Source: Streptomyces sp. NBC_01294 (GTDB lineage Bacteria > Actinomycetota > Actinomycetes > Streptomycetales > Streptomycetaceae). Taken from it: DNA of 64,000 bases. This document shows positions 18,937-28,225 of this stretch, one piece after another (position 1 is the first letter of the stretch; every line of letters starts with the position of its first letter). Below the pieces are notes generated by a model that worked only from the letters and a program-made list of their open reading frames with translations, did no database searches and had not been told where the DNA came from. The stretch covers positions 186,001-250,000 of the forward strand of contig NZ_CP108423.1 of assembly GCF_035917235.1 (NCBI RefSeq). Direction: 5' to 3'. Made by a program: the position numbers and the translations under genes.

Positions 18937-20289
18937 GGCCGGGCCTGACCTGCTCCCGGCCAGGCTACGCCCGCGGGTCTCCTTGGCCACCAGGACGGTC
19001 AGCGTCGCGGCCGCCGCCGCCGCGGGCGGAGATAGATCGAGAGATGGGCACGGAGGAGCCGTAGCCGTCGAGCAGGGCCACGGCGATGATCGGGGCGAGC
19101 GCGCCGCCGATGATGGAGGCGAGTTGGGATCCCATCGAGGCACCGAGGCCGGCGGACCTTGGTGTCGAACATCTCGGAGATGAAGGGCCGCCTGCGGTCC
19201 GTGCTATCGCGCCGTGCAGGAGCAGCCCGGCTTGGTAGCCCGGCCGCGGCGATCACGAGGAAGGACTTGGAAGTCCAGCAGCGCGAAGAACACGAACGCC
19301 CAGCCGATCATGCCCACGGAGCCGATGAGGGTGACGCTGCGGCGGCCGATGCGGTCGGACAGCGCTCCCCAGGCCGGGATGGTCACGAAGTGGACGGCGG
19401 AGCCGATGAGGACGGCGTTCAGGCCGTCGCTCTTGGGCAGCCCGAGGTGGCTGGTGACGTAGACGAGGAGGAAGGCGGTGATGATGTAGTACGAGATGTT
19501 CTCGCCGAGGCGGGTGCCGATCGCGGTCAGGACGCCGCGCCAGTTCGTGCGGAACACCTCGGCGATGGGTGCTTCGGCCCGGGCCCCGGCGGCCGCCTGC
19601 TCCGCGGCCTTGGCCTGCGCCTCCAGGAACACCGGGGACTCGGAGACGGACACCCGGATCCACAGGCCGGTCATCACCAGCACGCCGGAGAGCAGGAAGG
19701 GGATCCGCCAGCCCCAGGCGAGGAAGGCCTCGTCGGACTGGACGGCGGCCAGGAGCGCGAGTACGCCGGTGGCCAGCAGGTTGCCCCCGGGCGCACCCGC
19801 CTGCGGCCAGGAGGCCCAGAAGCCTCGGTTCTTGTCGTCCCCGTGCTCGGAGACGAGCAGGACCGCGCCGCCCCACTCGCCGCCGAGCGCGAAGCCCTGG
19901 ATCAGGCGCAGCAGGGTGAGGAGGACGGGCGCTCCGGCGCCGATGCTCGCGTGGGTGGGGAGCAGGCCCATGGCGAAGGCCCGCGCCGCCCATGCGGAGC
20001 GGAGCCGAGGACGAGCAGCCCGCCTGCGGCCGATCTTGTCCTCCGTAGTGCACGAAGACCAGGCCGCCCAGCGGGCAGGCGGCGAAGCCGATCGCGTAGG
20101 TCGAGGAAGGCGAGGAGGGTGCCGACGAGGGGTTCGCTGCCGGGGAAGAACAGCTCGTTGAAGACCAGTGCGGCGGCCGAGCCGTAGAGGAAGAAGTCGT
20201 ACCACTCGATGGTGGTGCCGATCAGGCTCGCGGCGACGATTCTCCGGATGCCTGGACGGGGCCGGCGTAGCCGTTGCCGGGGAGACCAT
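18937..20289 (-). pseudogene. MHS-family (metabolite:H+ symporter) MFS transporter, frameshifted
   Basis: A 12-helix importer of the shikimate/proline/citrate symporter group. The family N-terminus is ASLIGTTIEWYDFFLYGSAA, and the central signature is RLIQGFALGGEWGGAVLLVS with GFWASWPQAGAPGGNLLATG. The body from about 19260 to 20000 is one clean frame including WGWRIPFLLSGVLVM and SDRIGRRSVTLIGSVGM. Indels near 20110, 20030, 19250 and 19140 separate the ends. The C-terminal phrase VAKETRGRSLAG is near 18960. The substrate is an organic acid or amino acid by family. It lies upstream of, and co-directional with, the PucR-like gene. Confidence 0.75.
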
Positions 20290-20889
20290 GTGCACCACTT
20301 CCGGGGGTCCGTAGGACGTTCCGTGTCGCCGCACCGCCGTGGTGAAGCTCGCGGGGCGGCCAGCCGTACCGCCGGCGGTCCCTCACATTCGAGTAACCGA
20401 TCTCGTGTGCCCGCCCACCACACCAAGCGGACACAGGCACGACAAGGCCTCCGGAGGCCCACAACGGACTCCCTGCCGGAAACACGCATTTCGACCCGCT
20501 TCGAGAGCCACCGCGCACGGCTCCCGTGCTGGTTCGGTGCTGACCACGAAGTCCCACGTCAGCACCCTGATCACCTCTCCGGGGCCGACGCGTCGAGGGC
20601 GGCGAGCGGCGGCCCGCCCGGGCGTCGCCACGACGACGGCCCCCCACCGCGCTGGACGTCCCATGCGGCGAGGATCCCCCGCCCTCGGGCGCCGAAGCTC
20701 AATAGCCGTCGAACGCTCGGCCCGATCAGCGTGGCCGTCGCCCGTGGCCCGGGCAGGGCCGGCCGGGATCGCGTACACGCTGGAGCCGCCGCTGCTGGGC
20801 ACCGGCTCCGCCCGCCAACGTCCCCTTGCGGCCGGGCGGGGCGGGTGGGACCCATGCGCAGCAGCCCGTCCACGACGAGGCCGGGGAGC
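20290..20889. other. Intergenic stretch, no gene supported
   Basis: About 600 bases. Open frames exist on the minus strand but their composition is not convincing. It contains the first copy of a 31-bp element (20521-20551) repeated at 34734-34764. Confidence 0.4.
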
Positions 20890-21189
20890 GGCCGGCGTCC
20901 TGTTCGGCTCTCCGGACAGCGGGCAGCGCTCCCAATCTGGCATGGGGTGCTGGGCGAGAGTGTCCTTGTGGGTGATACGGGCCCAGGTGCCGCAGGCGCA
21001 CTCGTAGCTGTTCGTCAGCTCTTTGCCGGTCACGACCATTTCACCGGACTTCGGGCAGATGCCGGGGCACCACTGGCGCGGGGTCCTCGTAGAGGTGACC
21101 GTTACGCGGCAGGCTCGCCTTCGTCGGGGTGTACCGGCAATCTCGGGCAGAGGATCAGCTTCGTTGGGGCAGAGAACGCGCCTGGGCAT
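20890..21189 (-). CDS. Small hypothetical protein with a Cys-rich zinc-ribbon-like core
   Basis: From ATG 21189 the minus strand encodes CPGICPKSGEMVVTGKELTN followed by SYECACGTWARITHKD and WERCPLSGE. Two Cys pairs (CPGICP and CACG) and the well-ordered codon use suggest a small zinc-ribbon protein. The first 35 residues and everything after about residue 95 look non-coding, so both ends may be frameshifted; the open frame itself continues to 20383. I do not recognise the family. Confidence 0.35.
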
Positions 21190-21468
21190 CGTCGTCGCGC
21201 TTCAGCGGCGGCCGGCCCTGCCGCCTCGGTCAACTCTTTGCCTGCGGGCGGCCTTTCGTTCTCCCCTGCTCCCGCTGCCGCGCACGCCCCGCACGACCTG
21301 GCGCACCTGCGCCCGCAATCTTCCGCCTCGCTGGTCCGCAAACAGCCGGACCGCTGCTGGGACTTCATGCGGGGGCTACGACCAGTCCTTCGAGCGGCTG
21401 GCCGGATGATGCCGTCGACCCCGCCGCGAAGGCTGGACCCCATGCGTGCGGCACGCGTGCGCCTTTCC

Positions 21469-21980
21469 TCAGCGCAGGACTTCGACCAGCGCGATCCAGG
21501 AAGATGACGAGCGCCGTGATGGTTGCAGGCGATCGAACCGGCGGCGAGGCCATAGCACGATGCCCTGTGGTGAGCCGGCGAGCAAGGAGCGCGGCACCGA
21601 CGAGGTATGCGAATGGCGCCGCAAAGCCGATGGCAGACTTACCGAACTTCATCTACGGTGATTGTCGGGGTGGCGGTTCTCGTAGATCCGTCTTGGCCGC
21701 CTGCACCTGCAGAAGACCTGCGCCGACTGCGAGTGCGACCGTTGAGCCAGCCCGTACGACTACCGGCGAGACCTCGGGGACCGGCCCCACTGCAGAGGCC
21801 GGAGAGCGCCAGTACGAGGCCGGCGATGCCGCCAGCCAGTCGCGATGTGAGCGACGGCGCTTTGACGACCTCGGCGATGTTGACGCTTGCCGCCACGATC
21901 ACAAGACCGGCGAGCGCCCCCGCCGATCCCATCATGGCGACATTGAAGTCATTCCAGCCTTTCCAGGTATTCCTCCACAT
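21469..21980 (-). pseudogene. Hypothetical four-helix membrane protein, frameshifted
   Basis: From ATG 21980: WRNTWKGWNDFNVAMMGSAG, then ALAGLVIVAASVNIAEVV, LAGGIAGLVLALSGL, and in other frames PFAYLVGAALLARRLTTGHR and ITALVIFL with ALVEVLR before TGA at 21469-21471. The WKGWNDFNVA start and helix pattern match a common uncharacterised Streptomyces membrane protein. Three or four indels break it. Confidence 0.55.
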
Positions 21981-22064
21981 TCACGCTATCGGCATTGATG
22001 AGAGGCTGCACCTGAAGGCTGCCTGTGTGGCGGCGGCCGCCGCCAGTCTTTTGAATGCCCCTGG

Positions 22065-22290
22065 CTCCGCCGGCTGGGGGCGACCTCGCCTGTGGCGCAG
22101 GCTACTTCGACCAGAGCCCGCCTTCGGCCGCGAGTTCCGGGCGTTCACCGGGCTCCACGCCGACCCGGTACACGCCGAAAGTCCGGCGGCGGTTCCTGCG
22201 CGAGACATCCCGGCCACGCGCTGGACGGCTGGCCGCTGCCGCCACCTCGGTCTGGTGCAAGAGCGGACAGCTCGCGACACGCTAATTTGG
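22065..22290 (+). pseudogene. AraC-family regulator, C-terminal HTH remnant
   Basis: Only the second helix-turn-helix and tail of an AraC/XylS regulator remain, in mixed frames: GYFDQS near 22100, REFRAFTGLH near 22130, TPTRYT near 22165 and RHPGHALDGWPLPPP near 22210. The first HTH and ligand domain are absent. It sits directly before the DHFR-like gene, a usual AraC/RibD-like neighbourhood. Confidence 0.6.
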
Positions 22291-22316
22291 GGCACCCCAA
22301 AGCAGAGGAGAGCCCC

Positions 22317-22934
22317 GTGGGCAAGGTGGTCATGTACAGCTCGGTGTCGGTGGACGGCTTCGTCGCGGACGAGAATGACCGGCCTGGACCCGCTGTTCGA
22401 CTGGGTATCCAGCGAGGCGGCGTCCCGTTGGACGAGAGGCGGCCGGAGCTGAAGGTGTCAACGGTGACGTCCTACGACTACACCCTGGCCGTCACCTGGG
22501 ACGAGATCCGGAGTCACGATCGTCGGCCGCCGCTGCCTCGGACCTGACGGACGGCCAGCTGGGACGAGGAAGCCTTCCGGGCGGGATCGACCACGTGGTC
22601 GTCGTGTCGCACCGGCCGATGCCCGAGGGGCTGGGACCCTTCGAGGCGCCGTTTCACTTCGTCGACGGCGTCGAGGCGGCCGTGGCCAAGGCGCAGGAAC
22701 TGGCAGGGTGACCGCATGGTCGAGGTCGCGGCTGGCGACGTCGGTGGCCAGGGTGGCTTGCACGCGGGCCTGCGTCGACGAGGTGCGCATGGACGTCGTA
22801 CCCGTCGCGCTCGGGTCGGCAAGGCGCTACTTCCGGGTCGGTCCACGCGCAGCACCTGTTGGAGGATCCTGACGTGGTGATTCAGGGCAACCGGGTGCTT
22901 CACCTGCGCTATCGGGCGCGTCCGTTGACTGGAT
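22317..22934 (+). pseudogene. Dihydrofolate reductase / RibD C-terminal-like protein, frameshifted
   Basis: GTG 22317 after GAGGAG gives the family start VMYSSVSVDGFVADEND. Later parts are in other frames: LDPLFDWVSSEA, VVVSHRPMPEG, FHFVDGVEAAVAKAQELAG and VIQGNRVLHLRYRARP. These are NADPH-dependent reductase-fold proteins, often of unknown substrate in actinobacteria. At least four indels disrupt it, and the end is placed by family length. Confidence 0.65.
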
Positions 22935-23604
22935 CTGAGCGGGTACGTTCGAAGAAGTCCACTCGCGAACAGGATGATGGCCTTTGGGGTGGCGAACCGG
23001 CGCGGTCAGGAGAGTGTCGATTGCGCGAGGTCGGGTGGTGTGTCGATTGCGCGACCGCCGGTGGCGGCGAAAACGCAGCCACCGGCGCAGCCTCGCGGTT
23101 TTTCAGGAGTTCTGGAGCGAAAATCGGGGTGAAAGCCGAGGTCGAGGCTGGCCGCAGACTTCACCTCGGCGCGCGCCGATTTTCGGGGGCGGGGCCCGCC
23201 CGGTCGCCGGGTTCGAGGTAGGTCGGCGACCCGATTTCGGGGGCGCACCCTCCTTGCCGCGGCTGTCAGCGGTTCGCTGACGTCGACTGTGTGGGTGTGC
23301 GACATCCCGTGGGTTCCCCTGCGCGTACTCATGCCGGTTCTGTCGCCGCGCCCCGTACGCGGCGAACTCGTCCGGCCCGACGATCCCCGAGCTGCTCGGC
23401 TTCGCGGAGCGCACGCACCGCGGCCGCACGGACGGACACGTCCTCGGTCGGGAACACCCCGAGCATCCGCGCGCAGCCCCACTGCACCGCCCGTCCCAGC
23501 CGGCCTCGTCCGAAGGCCAGCTTCGCACCGGCCAGGGCGAGCGCCTGCGCGTCCAGGCGGAAGAAGCTGCTCCGGCCCCGGGGACCAATGGAACCGTGGT
23601 TGGC
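22935..23604. other. Degenerate region with a coding-like minus-strand fragment
   Basis: About 670 bases. GATTTTCGGGGGC and GATTTCGGGGGC near 23170 and 23230 are short direct repeats. On the minus strand 23385-23555 reads smoothly (FRLDAQALALAGAKLAFGRG, then MLGVFPTEDVSVRAAAVRAL) but I do not recognise it. No intact gene. Confidence 0.4.
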
Positions 23605-23801
23605 GCCGAGATTGCTCTTGGATCAGCGGGAGCACGACGTCCTGGGCGAGGACGTCGCCTGGCTCTCCCCTACGGCACGCGAACCTCAACGTGCTGGGCC
23701 GCTACAGCTTCTGCGTCACCGTTCCGGTCGGCGGCGGCCTGCGCCCGCTGCGCGACCCGGGCGCCGCCGACCTCGATGACGAGGACGACCGGGAGGAGTG
23801 A
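23605..23801 (+). pseudogene. Tn3-family transposase, C-terminal remnant
   Basis: The last 60 or so residues of a Tn3-type DDE transposase: LDQREHDVLGEDVAWLSP, then after an indel NVLGRYSFCVTVP and GGLRPLRDPGAADLDDEDD with TGA at 23799-23801. The motif LGRYSF...GLRPLRDP is characteristic of the family C-terminus. The catalytic core is gone. A resolvase remnant of the same element type is at 25100. Confidence 0.7.
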
Positions 23802-23809
23802 GCCACCTG

Positions 23810-24458
23810 TGCCCCGGCTCCAGGTGCGGCGTCGCAATCACGGCGAGGGCGCGCTGCGGCGATGCCGGGAAGAAGCGTCCGGGTGCGGTGGGTGTAGCGG
23901 GCGTAGGCCGGGCCGTGGGCTGTCGTGAGGTAGGGCTCTTCCACGACGCGGACCTGGAGCTGGATCGCGGTGACCAGTGCGGCCAGCGCCACGAGGGAGA
24001 CCCAGTTGGGGACGATCAGGGACAGGCCGAGCGACGCGGTGACCATGGCGGTGAAGACCGGGTTGCGTACGTGGGCGAACAGTCCGTCGGTGACCAGTGC
24101 GGTGCGCTCACCGGTGTCCACGCCCACGCGCCAGGAAGGTGCCCATGTTCGTCTGGGCCGCGGCGGTGGCCGCCAGTCCGGCCAGTGCGATCGCCAGGCC
24201 CGTCCAGCGCAGGGCGGGGCCGGCGGTGCCGGGCAGCGGGCCCAGTCCGGCGAGGGCGGCTGCCGGAGCGGCAGCGCCGCCGAGCAGGGCGGCGACGAAG
24301 AGCACTCCGGCCCACCATGAGGGCTGGCCGGGGCGGCCGGAGATGCCCCTAAAACCCGTGTCACCGGTGCGGTGGCGTTGCTGGGCGGCGCGAACGCCGA
24401 AGGCGAAGGCCGTCCAGCCGAGGTAGAGCAGCAGTGCGGTCCATGCCCAGGCATTCAT
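23810..24458 (-). pseudogene. Isoprenylcysteine carboxyl methyltransferase (ICMT)-like membrane protein, frameshifted
   Basis: From ATG 24458: NAWAWTALLLYLGWTAFAFG and further helices. After one indel near 24125 comes the SAM-binding C-terminal half: GERTALVTDGLFAHVRNPVF, then MVTASLGLSLIVPNWVSLVA and VEEPYLTTAHGPAYARYTHR. The RNP and EEPYL phrases are typical of bacterial ICMT/PEMT-like methyltransferases. It follows an ArsR regulator in the same direction; such pairs occur with metal or thiol resistance genes. The target is unknown. Confidence 0.7.
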
Positions 24459-24639
24459 TTCCGGTTCCTTCTGACGGGGTGCAGCAGCGCATCCCGGGCG
24501 GCAGCTGCATGCCATCGGTCTGCCCGGTCCGGGACGGCGGCGGCGGCGAGGGCTGCGCGGCGGCCTCGCCTCCCAAGCCAGCACGTTCCTGCCGGGGCCG
24601 AGGCGCGGGGCCGACGGATATCGCGGCCATCAGCAGCAG

Positions 24640-24972
24640 CCCTTCGACTCGGCTTCGACGCACGTTCGGTCGGTCTCGACGGCCACCACGGCCGTACGCA
24701 GGTCGTCCAGCGCGTGGCCAAGTCGTTCGTCGGCCAGCTCGTAGCGGGTCCGCCCGGCCGTCGGGCATGGCGACGACCAGGCCGCTGGTGCGCGCAGGCA
24801 CGCCAGATGGTTCGGCAGCCGGGTGCGGGAAATGCCGAGGGCGTCGGCGAGGTCGGCAGGAGCCAGGCGGGGCGTCGCGCAGGGCGAGCAGGATGCGGCA
24901 GCGGATCGGATCGGCGAGCGCGCGGGGCCGGGCCGGGCCAGAACCTCGATGTCACGGGCGGAGAGTCAGCAC
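24640..24972 (-). pseudogene. ArsR/SmtB-family repressor (CmtR-like), frameshifted
   Basis: GTG 24972 starts MLTL, and after one missing base continues SARDIEVLARPG, ALADPIRCRILLALRDAP, then ISRTRLPNHLA-like winged-helix sequence and TSGLVVAMPDGR. This is the CmtR/CadC-like layout of metal-responsive ArsR repressors. Three or more indels disrupt it. It is followed by the ICMT-like gene, and two palindromes lie directly upstream of its start. Confidence 0.6.
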
Positions 24973-24992
24973 CCCACGACAGTACACGCAAT

Positions 24993-25004
24993 CCTGAATT
25001 CAGG
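24993..25004. promoter_or_regulatory. Perfect 12-bp palindrome CCTGAATTCAGG
   Basis: Lies 21 bases upstream of the ArsR start and is a plausible repressor site. Confidence 0.45.
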
Positions 25005-25018
25005 GTCACTGGCGAACC

Positions 25019-25040
25019 CTCACAGATGACCATCTGTGAG
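25019..25040. promoter_or_regulatory. Palindrome CTCACAGAT-4-ATCTGTGAG upstream of arsR-like gene
   Basis: Perfect 9-bp arms with a GACC spacer, 47 bases upstream of the ArsR-like start. Size and symmetry fit a winged-helix dimer operator. It may also control the oppositely oriented resolvase remnant. Confidence 0.5.
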
Positions 25041-25099
25041 AGTTCCGCGAGAGCCCGGAAGTGATCACGTTTCCGCAAGGTCGCCACTCGCGAAAAGCT

Positions 25100-25665
25100 T
25101 CTCAAAACCTGCATGTTGTGCTGCATTGGCGGTAGAACGTCACGACTGCCCGAACTGTGAAGCACCCGCTGGCAGCGCCTGCCGCACCCGGGGCGGAAAG
25201 ACCGCCGCGAAGTACCACACCCTCCGCTTCGTCCTCGTCCCCGCGCTCCGCGCTCCGCGAGGAACTGGAGATCCCCGTACCCGCCGACCGGCTCCCCGGC
25301 CCGGCGTGGAAGCAGGGCCCGGCGCTCGCTGTCGTGCCCGCGCCCCGCACCGAGCGGCCGCTCCGGATCGGGTGCGCCCGCGCCTCGGCTCGGCCCGCCA
25401 AGAGCCGGCGGAGGCCGGCTCGAGCGCTGCCACCGTGCGGAATGCCACAAGGTCTTCAAGGCGCAGATCAGCACCCGCATCAAGCTGCGGCCCGAACTGG
25501 AGAAGGCGCTCTCGCCAGCCCACCAGTTCAAGGAAGCCGCCCCGGAGACACCCGTCATCCTCACAGTGCAGGAGCTCAAGCGTCTGGCCAGGAACGCGGC
25601 CGAGCTGATGACGCTGTCCGTCGACCTCCAGGCCGGCGGCATCCAGGCCGGCGGCATCCAGTGGC
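25100..25665 (+). pseudogene. Serine recombinase (Tn3-type resolvase) with N-terminal zinc-ribbon-like segment, broken and truncated
   Basis: The N-terminus CCAALAVERHDCPNCEAPAG, with SACRTRGGKTAAKYHTLRFV, is a Cys-rich DNA-binding-like extension known from Streptomyces resolvases. The catalytic-domain start appears as RIGCARASA (normally RIGYARVST), then KVFKAQISTRIKLRPELEKA-like sequence in another frame, then ELKRLARNAAELMTLSVDLQ. Two perfect 15-bp units at 25629-25658 duplicate AGGIQ. The rest of the resolvase is missing. With the transposase tail at 23605 it marks a decayed Tn3-family element. Confidence 0.65.
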
Positions 25666-25744
25666 TACAAGACCATGGAACGCTACCGGAGCCATCGACA
25701 AGCCCGGCGGAGACCAGCCACTTCTTCTACGAGGAGAAGCCAAC

Positions 25745-26173
25745 ATGCGCACCAGCGAGGACAACCTCGTCGAACTCATCCGGGGCAGCGGCCTCGAAGT
25801 GGACAGGGTCCAGGGCAACGAACCTGGACCCTCGGTCGAAACGGCCTGGCGTGCCATGGCGGGATTCGGCGTGGAGCCCAGTGCCTCCTTCCCCTTGAAG
25901 GGAGACCTCGGAGGAGTCCACCAGATGTGGCTCGAACATGCCCGCCGAGCCGATGTCATCGGTGTTGACGGGACGTTCCTCCTCACGGCGGTCGTGACGG
26001 GGAGTTCCGGGGTCGGCTGGGTCCGCGTGCGTCTCACGGACAGTGCCGACGTCGCCCGCCTCATCGATGACCAAGGACGGATCGAATTCATCGCCCGGTC
26101 CTCCTCCGGCGACCACATCTGCGGCATCACCGCGGAGGAGTACGACTACTGGATCGTCAGCCTGACCCTCTAA
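25745..26173 (+). CDS. Hypothetical protein, 142 residues, intact
   Basis: From ATG 25745 it begins MRTSEDNLVELIRGSGLEVD and ends YDYWIVSLTL. A mixed alpha/beta composition and a central GVDGTFLLTAVVTGSSGVGW stretch suggest a compact cytoplasmic domain. No signal or membrane segment. I do not recognise the family. The IS5-family element begins at the base after its TAA stop, and the TAA itself is part of the target duplication, so the coding sequence was left complete. The upstream side abuts the truncated resolvase. Confidence 0.7.
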   Translation: MRTSEDNLVELIRGSGLEVDRVQGNEPGPSVETAWRAMAGFGVEPSASFPLKGDLGGVHQMWLEHARRADVIGVDGTFLLTAVVTGSSGVGWVRVRLTDSADVARLIDDQGRIEFIARSSSGDHICGITAEEYDYWIVSLTL

Positions 26174-27031
26174 GAGGTCGTTTCATTTGGTGAGGCGGCG
26201 GTGACAGATGAGTGCTGCAGCTATGCCGACGAAGGCGAGGAAGTGTTCGGCCTTGCGCTCGTATCGGCGGTGGAGCCGACGGCAGCCGGCGAGCCAGGAC
26301 ACGGTTCTTTCGACGACCCACCTGTGGCGGCCGAGCCGTTGTGAGGACTCGATACCACGGCGGGCGATGCGATGGCGGATGCCGCGTTTGCGGAGCCATC
26401 GGCGCAGGTGGTCGTAGTCGTAGCCCTTGTCCGCGTGGAGCTTGCCGGGGCGCCGTCGACGAGGTCCTCGCCGGGACCGGATCGGCGGGATGCCCCGCAC
26501 GAGTGGTTCAAGACCGAGACTGTCGTGCATGTTCGCGCCGGAGACGCCCAGCGAGAGCGGCAGCCCGTTCCGGTCGGTGATCAGGTGGATTTTCGATCCC
26601 GGCTTGCCACGGTCGGTCGGATTCGGTCCCGTCAGAGGCCCCCTTTTGCAGCCCGCATGCTGACCGAATCGATCGCGCAGCGCGACCAGTCCAGTTCCCC
26701 GCGGGCCCCGAGTTCGTCGAGGATGACGCGGTGGAGCCGGGCCCAGACCCGGGCCCGGCTCCACTGGGCAAATCGTCGGTAGACGGTCTGCCAGCTCGGG
26801 CCGAACACCGGCGGCAGCTGCCGCCAGGTGCAGCCCGACGTCGCCACGAAGATGATTGCGGCCAATGCCTCGCGGTCACCCGCTCGACGCCGGCCGCCAC
26901 CCTGTGGACGTATGACCTCCGTCGGCGGTACCACCCGCCGAAACAGCACCCACAACTCGTCCGGCACCAGCCGCTCAACCAGATCCGTCATGCACGGTTC
27001 AACGAACGATCACGCCATAAGAAACGACGTC
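26174..27031 (-). mobile_element. IS5-family insertion sequence, complete, 858 bp
   Basis: Imperfect terminal inverted repeats GAGGTCGTTTCATTTGG (left) and GACGTCGTTTCTTATGG (right, reversed) bound two overlapping transposase frames on the minus strand. TAA flanks both ends (26171-26173 and 27032-27034), a TNA-type target duplication usual for IS5 relatives. All expected parts are present, so it may still be active. Confidence 0.85.
26183..26991 (-). CDS. IS5-family DDE transposase, two frames joined by -1 frameshift
   Basis: Frame A (26991 to 26632) carries the N-terminal DUF4096-like part: LVPDELWVLFRRVVPP and AIIFVATSGCTWRQLPP. Frame B (from about 26650 to 26183) carries the DDE catalytic part: DRGKPGSKIHLITDRNGLPL, KLHADKGYDYDHLRRWLRKR, RHRWVVERTVSWLAGCRRLH and RYERKAEHFLAFVGIAAALI. 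Between them, an AAAAGGGGG run sits just before the frame A stop in the correct register for a -1 slip, as in many IS5/IS427-group elements. The catalytic D-D-E residues (D in SVS, D in ADKGYD, E in VVERT) look present. Confidence 0.85.
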
Positions 27032-27535
27032 TAAATGCCCCCTTCACTCGATCGCCCCGGTTCAACGCGTAGCGGCGGCCGTAGCCGCACTCCCCCGGTG
27101 GACTCTCCGGCGCGCAGCCGGTCGCGTCCGGGCAACGGCAAGCGACAAGCGGCGTTCGAAGGCGAGGGAATCGCGACCGGTCCGTCGCCGGTCGACCGGC
27201 GGAAGATGCCGGACTGGGCACTCAGGATCTACGGTGCGGGCGCCCCGATCGGGCTCACGTCGGCTGGACGCCGGCACCGTCAGGATGCTGCGCGAGCAGG
27301 TCTTCGGGAGTGGTACGGGCTCGCAAGATCCACACCTCCGCGCTCACCTGACGCCCGTGGGTTCGACGTCCGGGAAGCCGCAACGACAGCGGCGGGCGCA
27401 GCCCGCGCCCGTCGCGCCGCGGCCGACTCCGACAGGGGCCGGGCGGGTCGGCGTCGGAAGGCCGTCGGGGGCCGGCCGTCGTATCGTCGGGGCGTCAGAA
27501 GCCTGTCGCGAGGCCGACGAAGTGAGGCGGGAGCC
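27032..27535. other. Region after the IS element, no gene recognised
   Basis: About 500 bases. A plus-strand frame runs through it into the gene at 27536, but its composition is not gene-like before the RBS at 27526-27533. Before the IS inserted, this DNA was contiguous with the stop of the hypothetical gene at 25745. Confidence 0.4.
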
Positions 27536-27835
27536 ATGAGCGTGCTTCAGATCGCGCTGCAGGAGGACTTCCAGGGCGAGCACGTCGTGGTCACGGTGGA
27601 CGGAACCGTCATCCTGGACGACCCCTCGGTGCACACCAGACGGCAGATCGGCCTGGCCCGTTCCCTCGAGGTTCCGGTACGGGACGGCGGGGTCACGGTG
27701 GAGGTCTCGGTCCAGGGAGGGCCGCACCGGAGTGTGGAGATCGACACGACCGTCACCAAGGCGGTGCTGGTCGATCTCGACGCTGACGGCGGCCTCACCG
27801 TCCGCGCGAGCGGAGACCTCCCCCGTTACGTGTGA
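27536..27835 (+). CDS. Small hypothetical protein next to a metalloprotease gene
   Basis: An intact 99-residue protein from ATG 27536 after GGCGGGAG. It is rich in beta-strand patterns (HVVVTVDGTVILDD, VTVEVSVQGGPHRSVEIDTT, TVRASGDLP) with no signal or membrane part. It resembles a small all-beta, perhaps propeptide- or immunity-like, partner. It lies 390 bases before the HExxH metalloprotease gene in the same direction, which is the only hint of function. I do not recognise the family. Confidence 0.65.
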   Translation: MSVLQIALQEDFQGEHVVVTVDGTVILDDPSVHTRRQIGLARSLEVPVRDGGVTVEVSVQGGPHRSVEIDTTVTKAVLVDLDADGGLTVRASGDLPRYV

Positions 27836-28225
27836 CCGGCACGTCTGCCGGGCGAGCCGCTCCGCGGACGGGCTCGATCGGACGCGGCCGGATTGCGACC
27901 CAGGTTGGTTGCACTTCCACTTGAAGGGACCGGCCTTCCAAGGGCGGGGGTGTGCGCTCGGTGGCACAACCGGACGGAGCGCACACTCCCGGCCTGTTCG
28001 GCAGGCGTCCGCATCGCGCTCAGGCATCCCAACCGTCGCAACTCCCTCCGCGGATGTGGCAGGGCATGTCGACAGGCCAGACACCCGCGGGATACACACC
28101 CGCGCGGGCCACACACCCGCGGGCCACACACCCGCGCGCCACGCGCCCCGAAGCGGCCGGACACCCACCCCTTCCGCTGCACCACCACGCCCGGGCGACG
28201 GAGCCCGGGCTGAGGAGAGGCCGGC
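27836..28225. other. Upstream region of the metalloprotease with CCACACACCCGCGGG repeats
   Basis: About 390 bases without a gene. Two perfect 15-bp units GGGCCACACACCCGC (28106-28135) and further partial copies lie 90-140 bases before the next start. They could be regulatory or only slippage products. Confidence 0.45.

Noticed and set aside
28080..28140. CACACCCGCG repeats as a CRISPR array
   Set aside because: Units are 15 bp without spacers and there are no cas genes.
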